The translations under genes and the position numbers were made by a program. The notes below the pieces were generated by a model, which saw nothing but the letters and a program-made list of their open reading frames with translations, had not been told where the DNA came from and did not search any database. Shown in pieces: positions 27,946 through 37,866 of a stretch of 42,485 bases of DNA; within the stretch, counting starts at the first letter, position 1; each line of letters starts with the position of its first letter. This DNA is from Gammaproteobacteria bacterium (GTDB lineage Bacteria > Pseudomonadota > Gammaproteobacteria > SZUA-229). The stretch is taken from assembly GCA_016744065.1 (NCBI GenBank), contig JADGFA010000038.1, positions 1 through 42,485 of the forward strand. The letters run 5' to 3'.

Positions 27946-29589
27946 TTACATATTAGGGTAATTAGGGCCGTCACTGCCTTGCGGTGTTACCCAGCTTATA
28001 TTTCTTGTTGGGTCTTTTATATCACAGGTTTTACAATGTATACAGTTTTGAGCATTTATCTGTAAATGGGGCATGTTATTTTCTTCAATTAATTCATAAA
28101 CACCGGCGGGGCAGTATCGTGTTTCTGGCATATTATATTTTTTTAGATTAACCTCAATGGGTATTTTAAGGTCTTTTAATTTAAGGTGACTCGGTTGATC
28201 CTCTTCATGATTTGTATTTGATATAAACACTGAACTTAACCGCTCGAAGGTAATGACACCATCTGGTTTTGGGTAATGAATAACAGGTGATTCATCTGCT
28301 GTTTTTAATTGTTTATGATCTTCGCTTTTGTGATGTAAAGTCCAGGGTGCTTTTCCAGCTAATAGCTTAAGGTCAAGACCCGCATAGAGTGTGCCACCCC
28401 AGAGCCCCCATTTTGAGAAAGCCGGTCTGAAATTTCTGACCTGTGAAAGCTCTGAATATAACCAGGAGCTTTTTAAATTTTGTGGGTAGCTGCTTAACAG
28501 GTCATGACAGCGATTTTCCTGTAAAGCATTAACAACTGACTCAGCCGCACACATACCACTTTTCATAGCCGTATGGGTGCCTTTAATTTTAGCGACATTA
28601 AGGAAGCCGGCACTGCATCCAGTTAAAACCCCACCGGGGAAAATTAAATCGGGTAATGACTGTAAGCCACCTTCATTTAATGCTCTTGCACCGTATGAAA
28701 TACGCTCGCCACCCGAAAAAGTTTTTTTAATATCAGGGTGTGTTTTAAAGCGTTGAAATTCTTCATAAGGTGAAATATGTGGGTTACTGTAATCAAGCCC
28801 AATAACAAAACCTGTAGCAACCTGATTGTCTTCCAGGTGATAAATAAATGAGCCGCCATAGGTATCGCTTTTTAGTGGCCAACCAGCAGAATGAATGATC
28901 AGGCCAGGTTGATGGTTTTCAGGTTTTACTTTCCAGAGTTCTTTTATGCCAAGTCCGTAGGTTTGCGGGTCACAGCTATTACGAAGATTAAATTTTTTCA
29001 TTAATTGTTGTGATAATGAACCACGACAACCCTCGGAGAAAAGTGTGTACTTAGCATGTAACTCTATGCCGGGTTCGTAGCTGGGTTTTTTATCACCTTT
29101 GGAATTTAACCCCATGTCACCTGTTGCAATGCCTTTAACCTGGTCATTATCAGTGAATAATATTTCTGCAGCAGCAAACCCCGGATAGATTTCGATTTCC
29201 AGTTCTTCCGCTTTTTCGCCTAACCAGCGACAGAGGTTACCTAAGCTTGTTATATAGTTTCCATTATTATGCATTTGTGCCGGGAGTGTCCAGCCAGGAA
29301 CAGGTATAGATGATTTCTCTGTTAGAATAACCATCTTTTCTTTTGTTACCGGGGTGTTCAGTGGTGCGCCCAGGGCTTTCCAGTCAGGAAATAATTCATC
29401 TAAAGCCCGAGGCTCAACTATTGCACCTGAAAGGATATGTGCACCAATTTCAGAACCTTTTTCAACAACGCAAACACTGATATTCTGATTGTTTTCTCTG
29501 GCCAGTTGTTTTATGCGAATAGCTGCAGATAAACCGGATGGGCCTGCGCCAACGATTAAAACATCATAGTCCATGGATTCACGTTGCAT
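27946..29589 (-). CDS. Electron transfer flavoprotein-ubiquinone oxidoreductase
   Basis: 547 residues, normal length. It takes electrons from reduced EtfAB and passes them to ubiquinone at the inner membrane. The FAD motif DVLIVGAGPSGLSAAIR is at the N-terminus; middle landmarks are GSEIGAHILSGAIVEPRAL, CRGSLS and GGVLTGCSAGFLNVAKIKGTH. Four cysteines of the 4Fe-4S centre are visible at about 493 (YCPAGVY), 516, 519 and 522 (CIHCKTC). It ends the beta-oxidation block, 133 bases after etfA. Its stop lies a few bases from the repeat array. Confidence 0.97.
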   Translation of the reverse strand: MQRESMDYDVLIVGAGPSGLSAAIRIKQLARENNQNISVCVVEKGSEIGAHILSGAIVEPRALDELFPDWKALGAPLNTPVTKEKMVILTEKSSIPVPGWTLPAQMHNNGNYITSLGNLCRWLGEKAEELEIEIYPGFAAAEILFTDNDQVKGIATGDMGLNSKGDKKPSYEPGIELHAKYTLFSEGCRGSLSQQLMKKFNLRNSCDPQTYGLGIKELWKVKPENHQPGLIIHSAGWPLKSDTYGGSFIYHLEDNQVATGFVIGLDYSNPHISPYEEFQRFKTHPDIKKTFSGGERISYGARALNEGGLQSLPDLIFPGGVLTGCSAGFLNVAKIKGTHTAMKSGMCAAESVVNALQENRCHDLLSSYPQNLKSSWLYSELSQVRNFRPAFSKWGLWGGTLYAGLDLKLLAGKAPWTLHHKSEDHKQLKTADESPVIHYPKPDGVITFERLSSVFISNTNHEEDQPSHLKLKDLKIPIEVNLKKYNMPETRYCPAGVYELIEENNMPHLQINAQNCIHCKTCDIKDPTRNISWVTPQGSDGPNYPNM

Positions 29590-29722
29590 TTTATAATCCT
29601 TTTTCAGATTAGACGTTTACTGTGATTTCCGGAAAAGTATCCGGGTAACAGAACCTGTCAGTTTTTATGTGTATGTAGTGAAAAATATTTGCATAAAGGA
29701 TGTTCATATTTTATTAAAGTGT

Positions 29723-30652
29723 TTATAAAAGTTCAGTTAATTCGGGTAACACGTCAAACAGATCAGCTACCAGGCCATAATCGGCTACCTGGAATATAGG
29801 TGCATCTTCATCTTTATTAATAGCAACAATGACTTTGCTTTCTTTCATGCCTGCAAGGTGTTGAATTGCACCGCTAATACCAACGGCAATATAAAGATCA
29901 GGTGCAACAATTTTTCCAGTTTGTCCAACCTGGTAATCATTGGGGACATAACCCGCGTCAACCGCAGCACGGGATGCACCAATTGCGCCATTTAGTTTGT
30001 CTGCAATAGCTTCTAGTAAAGCAAAGTTTTCACCATTACCCATACCTCGGCCCCCAGAAATAACAACTTGTGCACTGGTTAATTCAGGGCGTTCTGACAG
30101 GGTAAGTTGATGGCTTTCGAACTGACTCTGTGCAAAATTATCGCCACTTTCAATCGTTTGAATTTCGGCATTGTTATTGTCTGTGATGGCAGGTTCAAAA
30201 GCGGTTCCGCGTACGGTTATTAATTTAATTGAGTCACTGCTTTTTACCGTCGCCAGCGCATTCCCTGCGTAGACAGGGCGAATAAATGTATCGATTGATT
30301 CTATACCTGTGATATCGGAAATTTGAGCTACATCTAATAATGCGGCAATCCGTGGCATAAAGTTTTTCCCTGTCGTTGTGGCAGGGGTTAGTATATGGCT
30401 GTAGTTATCAGCTATTTCTGTAACAAGCAATGCCATGTTTTCAGCAAGTGCATGTGTGTAATTTTCACTATCAACAGCAAGCACTTTAGTAATACCGGTT
30501 ATTTTTGCAGCAGATTGAATAACCGTATCGCAGTTTTCTCCGGCAACTAATATATGTATTTCACCATCTAATTTTGTAGCGGCACCAACGGTGTTAAGTG
30601 TTGCGGGTTTAAGCTGTGAATTATCGTGTTCGGCTATGACGAGAGTATTCAT
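29723..30652 (-). CDS. etfA: Electron transfer flavoprotein subunit alpha
   Basis: 309 residues. It binds FAD and, with EtfB, accepts electrons from acyl-CoA dehydrogenases. The C-terminal FAD domain is clear: [54 protein letters not shown] and [20 protein letters not shown]. The start follows the etfB stop directly (TAAATG), so the subunits are co-translated in equal amounts. Confidence 0.97.
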   Translation of the reverse strand: MNTLVIAEHDNSQLKPATLNTVGAATKLDGEIHILVAGENCDTVIQSAAKITGITKVLAVDSENYTHALAENMALLVTEIADNYSHILTPATTTGKNFMPRIAALLDVAQISDITGIESIDTFIRPVYAGNALATVKSSDSIKLITVRGTAFEPAITDNNNAEIQTIESGDNFAQSQFESHQLTLSERPELTSAQVVISGGRGMGNGENFALLEAIADKLNGAIGASRAAVDAGYVPNDYQVGQTGKIVAPDLYIAVGISGAIQHLAGMKESKVIVAINKDEDAPIFQVADYGLVADLFDVLPELTELL

Positions 30653-31402
30653 TTAAATCACCTTCGCTTCGTTACGTAGTTTTTCAACCAGCTCTGTTAC
30701 CGATGAGACTTTTATGCCGGCACTGCGTTGTGCAGGTTCAGTTACTTTTATGGTTGTCAGGCGTGGCTTTATATCAATACCGGTTTCGGATACCTGCTGG
30801 ATATCCAGCGGTTTCTTTTTGGCTTTCATGATATTAGGTAGTTTGGCGTAACGGGGTTCATTGAGCCGAAGGTCTGTGGTAATAACGGCGGGTAGTTTAA
30901 GCCTGATTGTCTCCAGTCCACCATCTATTTCACGGGTTACATTTACTTCGTTATCCATTAAATCAATTTTTGAAGCAAATGTACCCTGTGGCCAGTTCAT
31001 CAGGGCGGATAGCATTTGTCCGGTCTGGTTACTGTCATCATCAATAGCCTGTTTGCCCAGAATAACCAGATCAGGTGACTCGGCTTCAACAACATATTTT
31101 AATATTTTAGCGACAGCTAAAGGCTGGGTTTCTTCATCTGTCTGCATTAATAGTCCACGGTCAGCACCAAGGGCTAATGCACTGCGGATAGTTTCCTGGT
31201 TTTCTTTTGGGCCGATAGAAACAACGATAATTTCATCTGCTTTATTAGCTTCTTTAATTCTAATGGCTTCTTCAACAGCAATTTCATCAAATGGGTTAAT
31301 GGACATTTTTACATTAGCCAGATCAACGGCGCTGTTGTCTGCATTGACACGAATTTTAACGTTGTAATCAACGACGCGTTTAACTGCTACTAAAATTTTC
31401 AT
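30653..31402 (-). CDS. etfB: Electron transfer flavoprotein subunit beta
   Basis: 249 residues with the classic opening [19 protein letters not shown], the middle [24 protein letters not shown] and the ETF-beta signature region [38 protein letters not shown]. It binds AMP structurally and docks the dehydrogenase. It lies 131 bases after the acyl-CoA dehydrogenase gene on the same strand, with etfA immediately following. Confidence 0.97.
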   Translation of the reverse strand: MKILVAVKRVVDYNVKIRVNADNSAVDLANVKMSINPFDEIAVEEAIRIKEANKADEIIVVSIGPKENQETIRSALALGADRGLLMQTDEETQPLAVAKILKYVVEAESPDLVILGKQAIDDDSNQTGQMLSALMNWPQGTFASKIDLMDNEVNVTREIDGGLETIRLKLPAVITTDLRLNEPRYAKLPNIMKAKKKPLDIQQVSETGIDIKPRLTTIKVTEPAQRSAGIKVSSVTELVEKLRNEAKVI

Positions 31403-31533
31403 GATCTATTTCCTGAATGTAAGGCTATCGGGTTTAATTTAAAATCACCTGTAATACACTCAATTCTATCCTGCCTATATACGTATTCGGGCAGAATGTA
31501 AGTGTTGTTTATTAATATGTTCTTATGATAAAG

Positions 31534-33318
31534 CTAAAACGCATCATCATTAAACGACATAGTGCTTTTTGCACCTGCCATCATGGTTGCAAATAAAGCA
31601 CCGGTTTGTGGCAAAATGCGTTCAAAGTAGAATCTGGCAGTATCAATTTTAGCCTGGTAAAACACGCCATCATCACCTTTATTTTTCTGCATACCAATTT
31701 CAGCCATGCGTGCCCATTGATGAGCCAGGGCAACCAGCGCTAGCATACGTAAATAATCGCTGGATGCGGTGCCAATTTCATCGGGATTTTTCATTCCACG
31801 TTGTGCTAATACAGCGGTGATTTTCTGTAATCGACCAAATGCTTTTGCCAGGGGAATTAAAAAGTCTTTTAATTCATAATTCATTTCTTTTGCGTAAATA
31901 TAATTACGTACAGCATGGAAGAAGGGGCGCATATTACGCCCAAAGTGTTCAGGCATTTTTCGACCTAAAAGATCTAAAGCCTGAATGCCATTGGTGCCTT
32001 CGTAAATTTGCGCAATGCGTGCATCACGTACATATTGCTCCATGCCATTTTCACGAATATAACCGTGGCCACCTAGTACCTGCATTCCAATATTGGAAAC
32101 TTCTGAGCCGCAATCGGTCATAAAAGATTTAACAACAGGCGTCATTAATACAATAAAGTCGTTGGCCTGTTTACGTCGTTTTTCATCAGGGTGATTGTGT
32201 GATACATCGAGTTCAAAGGCGACCCAGGCAGCTAAAGCACGATTGCCTTCAATAAGTGCACGTTGGGTTAATAACATGCGCCTGACATCAGGGTGCACCA
32301 GTATTGGGTCGGCTTTTTCATCTGGGTTTTTTACACCGGTTAGTGCGCGGCCCTGTAATCGGTCACGGGCATATTCAACTGCGCCCTGATAGGATGCTTC
32401 GGCCACACCCAGCCCCTGTATTCCAACACCCAGTCGTGCATTGTTCATCATTACAAACATGGCTTCCATGCCCTTGTTAAGGTTTCCAACAAGAAACCCT
32501 TTAGCGTTATCAAAATTCATAACACAGGTTGCTGAGGCATGAATGCCCATTTTGTGTTCTATTGATCCGCAGCTAACACCATTGGCTTCACCGAGTGAGC
32601 CATCCTTTGTTACAGAAATTTTGGGAACAATAAATAAGCTTATACCTTTTATACCGTCAGGTGCATCGGGTGTTCTGGCTAAAACTAAATGTATGATATT
32701 GTCAGTTAAATCGTGTTCACCCGCAGTAATAAACATTTTAGTGCCGCTAAGCAGGTAACTATTATCGTCCTGTGGTATTGCTTTTGTGCGGCATAAACCC
32801 AGGTCTGTTCCGCAGTGGGGTTCTGTTAAGCACATCGAACCACTCCAGCTACCGTCAACCATATTAGGCAAGAAGGTTTTTTTTAATTCATCGCTACCAT
32901 ATAATTCAATTGAATGAATCGCTCCAGCCGTCAGGCCGGGGTAAAGGCTAAATGAAAAATTGGCTCCGCACATGGCTTCTTCAGCAAATGTGGCAACAGA
33001 TCTTGGTAAACCCTGTCCGCCATACTCCGGGTCAGATGTTAGGCTGTTCAGGCCTATCTCACAAAATCCGTTATAAGCTTCTTTAAATCCCTCAGGTGTT
33101 GTGACATTACCATTATCAAAATGACAGCCTTCTTCATCGCCACTTCTATTTAAAGGCTGTAGTTGTTCTTCACAAAACCTGGCGGATTCTTCTAAAAGTG
33201 CCTCAACAAGATCGGAGCTTATTTCTTCAAATCCAGGCAATGCCTGAATTTGTTCAGGGTCGAGAAGTTCGTTGTATACAAAACGCATATCTCGCAGTGG
33301 AGTTTTATAATTAGCCAT
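31534..33318 (-). CDS. Acyl-CoA dehydrogenase, long (FadE-type of fadNAE operons)
   Basis: 594 residues, longer than the usual 380-residue dehydrogenase and equal to the B. subtilis FadE class with a C-terminal extension. It makes the trans-2-enoyl-CoA in beta-oxidation and hands electrons to ETF. Seen: SMCLTEPHCGTDLGLCRTKA (FAD/substrate), GTKMFITAGEHD, MGIHASATCVMNFD, and the block MQVLGGHGYIRENGMEQYVRDARIAQIYEGTNGIQA containing the catalytic Glu of YEGTNGIQ. It lies 14 bases after the dehydrogenase/hydratase gene. Chain-length preference cannot be read from the sequence. Confidence 0.94.
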   Translation of the reverse strand: MANYKTPLRDMRFVYNELLDPEQIQALPGFEEISSDLVEALLEESARFCEEQLQPLNRSGDEEGCHFDNGNVTTPEGFKEAYNGFCEIGLNSLTSDPEYGGQGLPRSVATFAEEAMCGANFSFSLYPGLTAGAIHSIELYGSDELKKTFLPNMVDGSWSGSMCLTEPHCGTDLGLCRTKAIPQDDNSYLLSGTKMFITAGEHDLTDNIIHLVLARTPDAPDGIKGISLFIVPKISVTKDGSLGEANGVSCGSIEHKMGIHASATCVMNFDNAKGFLVGNLNKGMEAMFVMMNNARLGVGIQGLGVAEASYQGAVEYARDRLQGRALTGVKNPDEKADPILVHPDVRRMLLTQRALIEGNRALAAWVAFELDVSHNHPDEKRRKQANDFIVLMTPVVKSFMTDCGSEVSNIGMQVLGGHGYIRENGMEQYVRDARIAQIYEGTNGIQALDLLGRKMPEHFGRNMRPFFHAVRNYIYAKEMNYELKDFLIPLAKAFGRLQKITAVLAQRGMKNPDEIGTASSDYLRMLALVALAHQWARMAEIGMQKNKGDDGVFYQAKIDTARFYFERILPQTGALFATMMAGAKSTMSFNDDAF

Positions 33319-33332
33319 TATTTATTCATCCT

Positions 33333-35672
33333 TTAGTTGCGTAGCGGTTTGCCGGTTTCTAACATATGTTCCATCCGGTCCAGTGAGTCTGGGTGATGGG
33401 CGAGGGCCATGAAGGTTTCCCGCTCCAGTTCAAGTAAGTCATCTTCACTGAGTGTTTCGGTTATATCTGTATCGCCGCCACTAATGACATCGGCAAGTGC
33501 AAGAGAAACCACTTCGTCATGTGGCGTTGCCATGCCATTTTTTCTAAACCCACTTACCGCCATACTCATTGCTGTTTTTGCAGCAGGGCCGGCCAGGGTA
33601 ATTTCAATTTCTTCAGGAGGCTGATAATTTTCAATCATGGATAAAGCCTGTGCTTTTGCATCGGCAAGTAAGCGATCACGGTTCATTGTAATATGATCAG
33701 TGTTACGTAATAGCAGCATTGATTGAGCCTCCGCTGCAGACTTTGCGACACTGGCAGTGCTGATCATTTCAAATACTTTTATAATAGGGGGCATAGGACC
33801 AGCAGGTCTTTTTGTATTGGTAACCCAGCGCTGTAACATTTCTTTACAGCCACCCCAGCCAGGAATTAAACCTACACCCACTTCGACTAAGCCCATATAG
33901 GTTTCCGCATGTGCCTGTATAGAATCGCAGTGCAATAAAATTTCACAGCCACCCCCTAGTGCCATTCCAGAAGGCGCGCCAACCACAGGAAAGGGTGCAT
34001 ATTTAAGTGCTTTATAGGTTTCCTGGCCAGATTCAATCATGTCTTCAATTTCTTCCCAGGCAGCAATGTTAGCGGCAAACAATAATAAACCAACATTTGC
34101 ACCAACTGAAAAATTGCTACCTTCGTTATAAATAACCAGCGCTTTGAAATCATTCTCTACACGTTCAATTGCAATATTAACCATCTTCAGAATTTCAGGA
34201 TCTATTGCATTCATTTTACTGGTAAATTCTAAACAGATAACACCATCGCCAATATCCCATAATGAAGCCGATGAATTTTTTTCTACAGGTTTACCTGATC
34301 GTTTAATATCGGAAAGCAGCAGGACACCTTCATCTCGTATCACGTTGTGATATGAACCATCTGTGCCCAGGCTTTGTAACTGGCCATTATTTACATTGTA
34401 AAATTTACAATCGGTTTCTGTTTTTTCTAAAGCTGTTTTTAAAAGTTCAGGAATTGCAATTCCATTTTCTTCAAGCCGTTTAGCAAAAAATTCGGCTCCC
34501 AGTTGGTCAATGAGTTCAAATGGCCCAAATTTCCAGGCGTAACCGAGTTTCATTGCTTCATCTACGGATAAAATATCATCAGCAATTTCTGGTACTAAAT
34601 TTGCTGCATATGTTAAAACCTGTGAGAGTACTTTCCAGGCATAAGCTCCACCCTTATCTTTATGTGTAACCAGCGCCTGTAAGCCACCTTTACGGGATGC
34701 GGAAATACTTTTAAGATGAGGTTTTTCTGCCGGGTGATATTCGCCTGTTTTTAAATTAATGGCCTCCTTAACTTTTTTACCGCCTTCTTTATTTAAGCGA
34801 TAAAACCCGCCTTTACCTTTACGCCCTGTATAACCGGTTTTAATGAGTTTTGTGACTAAATCAGGGATTGTTGCTTTCGTGTGAAAAACATCATCTTTGG
34901 GTAAAGTGCTGGTCATACTTTCCATTAGATGTGGCATTAAATCCAGGCCAACCAGGTCAGATAAACCAAAAACGCCGGTTTTAGGTATGCCCATAGGGCG
35001 CCCGATAATTGCATCGGCTTCTTCAACCGTTAAACCCAGTTCTATTGCTTCAAGAATAGCAACCTGAATCCAGTAAATGCCTATACGGTTGGCAATAAAT
35101 CCAGGCGTATCTTTACAGTTAACAATGCCTTTACCTAACGCTTTGTTAGTGAATAAATGAATAGTTTTAACGACATCATCACGCGTCTTTTTACCTGCTG
35201 TTATTTCTAGTAGGCGCATATAACGAGGTGGGTTGAAAAAATGTGTAATTAAAAAGTTTTCTGCAAATTTTTCAGGTAAACCATTTATTAAATCATGTAA
35301 TGGAATGGACGAGGTATTTGAGGAAATGATCGCGCCAGCCTTACGAACGGCATCAATTTTTTTATAAAGGTCCTGTTTAATATCCAGTCGCTCAATAACG
35401 GCTTCAACTATCCAGTCACAATCGGCTAACAGATCTATATTGTCTTCAATATTACCGGTGGTAATTAATTTTGAATTTCGTTTGTGCATAAAAGCTGCGG
35501 GTTGAGCTTTTATCATTTTACTGACAGCGGTTTCAGCAATGATGTTTCGGTTATCTGCACCCTCTGGCACTATGTCCAGGAGCACGACGGGTATACCTGC
35601 ATTACTGATGTGAGCAGCAATACCGGCCCCCATTACGCCTGCGCCAATAACGGCAACTTTATTAATATTCAT
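33333..35672 (-). CDS. 3-hydroxyacyl-CoA dehydrogenase / enoyl-CoA hydratase (FadN-type)
   Basis: 779 residues from the ATG at 35672; a longer frame to 35720 lies inside the thiolase gene. Domain order is dehydrogenase first: NAD motif KVAVIGAGVMGAGIAAHI at the N-terminus, ITHFFNPPRYMRLLEI with the catalytic His-Glu, and a second helical domain with GKGIVNCKDTPGFIANR. The hydratase domain follows in the C-terminal third: GMALGGGCEILLHCD and GLVEVGVGLIPGWGG with the catalytic Glu. FadB/FadJ have the opposite order; this order and length match Bacillus FadN. It hydrates enoyl-CoA and oxidises the hydroxyacyl-CoA. Its start overlaps the thiolase stop by one base (TAATG). Confidence 0.95.
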   Translation of the reverse strand: MNINKVAVIGAGVMGAGIAAHISNAGIPVVLLDIVPEGADNRNIIAETAVSKMIKAQPAAFMHKRNSKLITTGNIEDNIDLLADCDWIVEAVIERLDIKQDLYKKIDAVRKAGAIISSNTSSIPLHDLINGLPEKFAENFLITHFFNPPRYMRLLEITAGKKTRDDVVKTIHLFTNKALGKGIVNCKDTPGFIANRIGIYWIQVAILEAIELGLTVEEADAIIGRPMGIPKTGVFGLSDLVGLDLMPHLMESMTSTLPKDDVFHTKATIPDLVTKLIKTGYTGRKGKGGFYRLNKEGGKKVKEAINLKTGEYHPAEKPHLKSISASRKGGLQALVTHKDKGGAYAWKVLSQVLTYAANLVPEIADDILSVDEAMKLGYAWKFGPFELIDQLGAEFFAKRLEENGIAIPELLKTALEKTETDCKFYNVNNGQLQSLGTDGSYHNVIRDEGVLLLSDIKRSGKPVEKNSSASLWDIGDGVICLEFTSKMNAIDPEILKMVNIAIERVENDFKALVIYNEGSNFSVGANVGLLLFAANIAAWEEIEDMIESGQETYKALKYAPFPVVGAPSGMALGGGCEILLHCDSIQAHAETYMGLVEVGVGLIPGWGGCKEMLQRWVTNTKRPAGPMPPIIKVFEMISTASVAKSAAEAQSMLLLRNTDHITMNRDRLLADAKAQALSMIENYQPPEEIEITLAGPAAKTAMSMAVSGFRKNGMATPHDEVVSLALADVISGGDTDITETLSEDDLLELERETFMALAHHPDSLDRMEHMLETGKPLRN

Positions 35673-36796
35673 TACACTGCCTCCAGTATGGTGGCGATAC
35701 CCTGACCTCCACCAATACACTGGGTTGCCAGTGCGAACTGTTTACCTTCACGTTTTAGTAAGGCCGCCGCTTTGCCGGTGATACGAGCACCAGTTGCACC
35801 CAGAGGGTGACCAAGTGCGATAGCACCGCCATCTAAATTGATTTTGTCCATATCCAGTTTCAGGTCCTGAATGCAGGCAAGAGATTGTGATGCGAATGCT
35901 TCATTAAGTTCGATAATGTCCATGTCGGCAATACTCAGGCCCGCACGTTTAAGTGCTTTGTTACTGGAGTGAACCGGGCCTATACCCATAATCTCAGGTG
36001 CACAGCCTGAAACGGCGATGCTGCGAATTTTTGCCATAATTTCAAGGCCGTTTGCTTTGGCATATTCTTCACTGCAAACCAGTGTAGCCGATGCGCCATC
36101 GGTTAGAGGGGATGAGGTGCCTGCGGTAACAGAACCATTTTCATCAAAGGCAAGCCGTAGGCCTGCCAGACTTTCCAGTGATGTGTCAGGGCGAATGCAG
36201 CCATCTTTACTTACATTATCAACAGTAATAATTTCATCTTTTAGTTTTCCGGCTTTCTGCGCTGCCATAGCGCGTTGATGGCTAGAGAGGGCAAATTCTT
36301 CCTGGGCTAAACGACTGATGTCATATTTAGTTGCCAGGTTTTCGGCGGTTTCACCCATGCCCATATAAGCACCGGGGAGGTTTATCGCCAGTTCCGGATT
36401 GGGCATGGGATTAAATCCCATCATTGGAACACGGGTCATAGACTCAACCCCGGCACAGATGTAAACATCTCCTGCACCCATCTGGATAGCACCCGCGGCA
36501 TTATGAATGCTTTGCATTGATGACCCGCAAAAACGGTTGACTGTTGTCCCGGCAATTGACTGGGGCAGGCCGGCGAGAAATACGATTAGACGAGCAACAT
36601 TAAAACCCTGTTCACCCTCTGGAAATGCACAACCAAGAATCAGGTCTTCGATGTCGTTGACATTAACATTGGTTTTTTCAATTAACCCTTTAACAACTGT
36701 AGCTGCAAGATTATCTGGTCGAACTTTTGTTAACTCGCCCTTATTAGATAGAGTAAACGGGGTTCTAGCATAGCCAGCAATTACAATTGTTTTCAT
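35672..36796 (-). CDS. Acetyl-CoA C-acyltransferase (thiolase)
   Basis: 374 residues. It performs the last step of the cycle, cleaving 3-ketoacyl-CoA with CoA. The nucleophile is C90 in NRFCGSSMQSIH, and the second site residues are H330 (GGAIALGHPLGATG) and C360 (TQCIGGGQG). NEAFASQSLA is also present. It is a little shorter than most thiolases (about 390) but complete at both ends. It follows the MerR gene by 66 bases and is coupled to the FadN-type gene. Confidence 0.96.
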   Translation of the reverse strand: MKTIVIAGYARTPFTLSNKGELTKVRPDNLAATVVKGLIEKTNVNVNDIEDLILGCAFPEGEQGFNVARLIVFLAGLPQSIAGTTVNRFCGSSMQSIHNAAGAIQMGAGDVYICAGVESMTRVPMMGFNPMPNPELAINLPGAYMGMGETAENLATKYDISRLAQEEFALSSHQRAMAAQKAGKLKDEIITVDNVSKDGCIRPDTSLESLAGLRLAFDENGSVTAGTSSPLTDGASATLVCSEEYAKANGLEIMAKIRSIAVSGCAPEIMGIGPVHSSNKALKRAGLSIADMDIIELNEAFASQSLACIQDLKLDMDKINLDGGAIALGHPLGATGARITGKAAALLKREGKQFALATQCIGGGQGIATILEAV

Positions 36797-36862
36797 GGTG
36801 CTCTCCGGTATAAATTAAAGTTTCTTATGCTTTTGTTAGATATCAGGTAGGTGTCCTGGTTG

Positions 36863-37228
36863 TTACAGGGAGTCAGCGCACTGTTTCTGTATTTCTCTTA
36901 GTTCCTCGAGAGTAACGATTAAATCTTCCTGCTGTTGTTCTAACTCAGAAATGCGATTATTTACTTTGTTCAATAAGAGCTGTACCTGTTCTTTCTGGGT
37001 CTGGTCAACATTATAAAGGTCTAGATATTCATCGATGTCTGTCAGTGAAAAACCCAGTCGTTTAGCTCTAAAAATCAGTTTTAAGCGTCCCCGGTCTTTA
37101 TAGGAGTAAGCGCGGGTGGAACCGACTCGTTGGGGGGTAATCAAGCCCTTGCTCTCATAAAATCGTATAGTTCTAGCGGTTACGCCAAACTCTTCAGCGA
37201 CCTGCGTTATGCTTAATAACTTGTCCAT
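36863..37228 (-). CDS. MerR-family regulator of the beta-oxidation operon
   Basis: 121 residues from the ATG at 37228 (GAGGAGT upstream); a further start at 37246 lacks such a site. The N-terminal winged helix reads LSITQVAEEFGVTARTIRFYESKGLITPQR with the MerR hallmark IRFYE at 21-25, and then LIFRAKRLGFSLTDIDEYLDLY. A long C-terminal coiled coil (NKVNNRISELEQQQEDLIVTLEEL) provides dimerisation. No cysteine pair for metals; it belongs with the acyl-CoA responsive LiuR-like type used for fatty and branched-chain acid degradation. First gene of the operon; its promoter overlaps a long palindrome, so autoregulation is likely. Confidence 0.9.
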   Translation of the reverse strand: MDKLLSITQVAEEFGVTARTIRFYESKGLITPQRVGSTRAYSYKDRGRLKLIFRAKRLGFSLTDIDEYLDLYNVDQTQKEQVQLLLNKVNNRISELEQQQEDLIVTLEELREIQKQCADSL

Positions 37229-37247
37229 TGTGACTCCTCTATGCAAT

Positions 37248-37282
37248 AATATAGATCAAGTTGACGTTAACGTCAACTTGAT
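37248..37282 (-). promoter_or_regulatory. Promoter with 28-bp perfect palindromic operator
   Basis: 37255-37282 is a perfect palindrome of 28 bases, half-site ATCAAGTTGACGTT. On the minus strand TTGACG (37276-37271) and TATATT (37253-37248) are spaced by exactly 17 bases, giving a near-consensus sigma-70 promoter in front of the MerR gene. The palindrome covers the -35 and spacer, as MerR-family operators do. The core resembles the known LiuR-type sites with ACGT centres. The palindrome may also serve the divergent SCP2-like gene. Confidence 0.85.
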
Positions 37283-37398
37283 GACTTAATCGTAATGTTT
37301 GATGCAGATTGAATATTCTTAACGGGATGCTCTGATAATTTAGATGTAAATTTTAATGCTTGTAAAACAGGCGACTAGAAAACGTGAAGGGGTATGAG

Positions 37399-37794
37399 AT
37401 GGCAGAGTTATTTTCCAGTGAATGGGTTAATCATTTTATGGAGCAGTGGAACGGCGAGTCTGAGTTAATAAAACCCCTTGAAAAAGCAAGGTTTAGCAAA
37501 ATTATTGGATATGGCTTTATTAAAGAAGATAAACCGATGGTATATATTTCAGTTGAAAATGGAAAAATACTATCGACTGGGTTATATCTGGATCAGAAAC
37601 TGGATCTGGATATTCGATGTGAAAAATCACAATGGAAAAAATGGATTAAGCAGCCACCAGGGATGATCTCAATGGGGATGGCATTTGCTGCTGGAAAGAT
37701 AAAGCTTAAAAAAGGGGATTATAAAGCCATATTAAAAGACAACAGAGTAGGGGCTGCTTTTATTCATAGCTTTAGTGTTATGGCAAAAGTGTAG
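37399..37794 (+). CDS. SCP2 sterol-transfer-like protein
   Basis: 131 residues from the ATG at 37399, with AAGGGG a few bases upstream; a GTG at 37384 is less likely. The pattern SSEWVNHFMEQWN at the front, then YISVENGKILSTG, DIRCEKSQWKKWI and FAAGKIKLKKGDYKAIL matches small SCP2-like lipid-binding domains, which carry acyl-CoA or other lipids in a hydrophobic cavity. It is divergent from the MerR-led operon and shares its palindromic control region, which supports a link to fatty-acid metabolism. Family assignment is moderate. Confidence 0.65.
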   Translation: MAELFSSEWVNHFMEQWNGESELIKPLEKARFSKIIGYGFIKEDKPMVYISVENGKILSTGLYLDQKLDLDIRCEKSQWKKWIKQPPGMISMGMAFAAGKIKLKKGDYKAILKDNRVGAAFIHSFSVMAKV

Positions 37795-37866
37795 AGCTCG
37801 AGAGTTCCTTTTCTATGAATATGTTTGTCATATAATGCGTATTGCGTTTTTCAGGTCATGTAGCTT

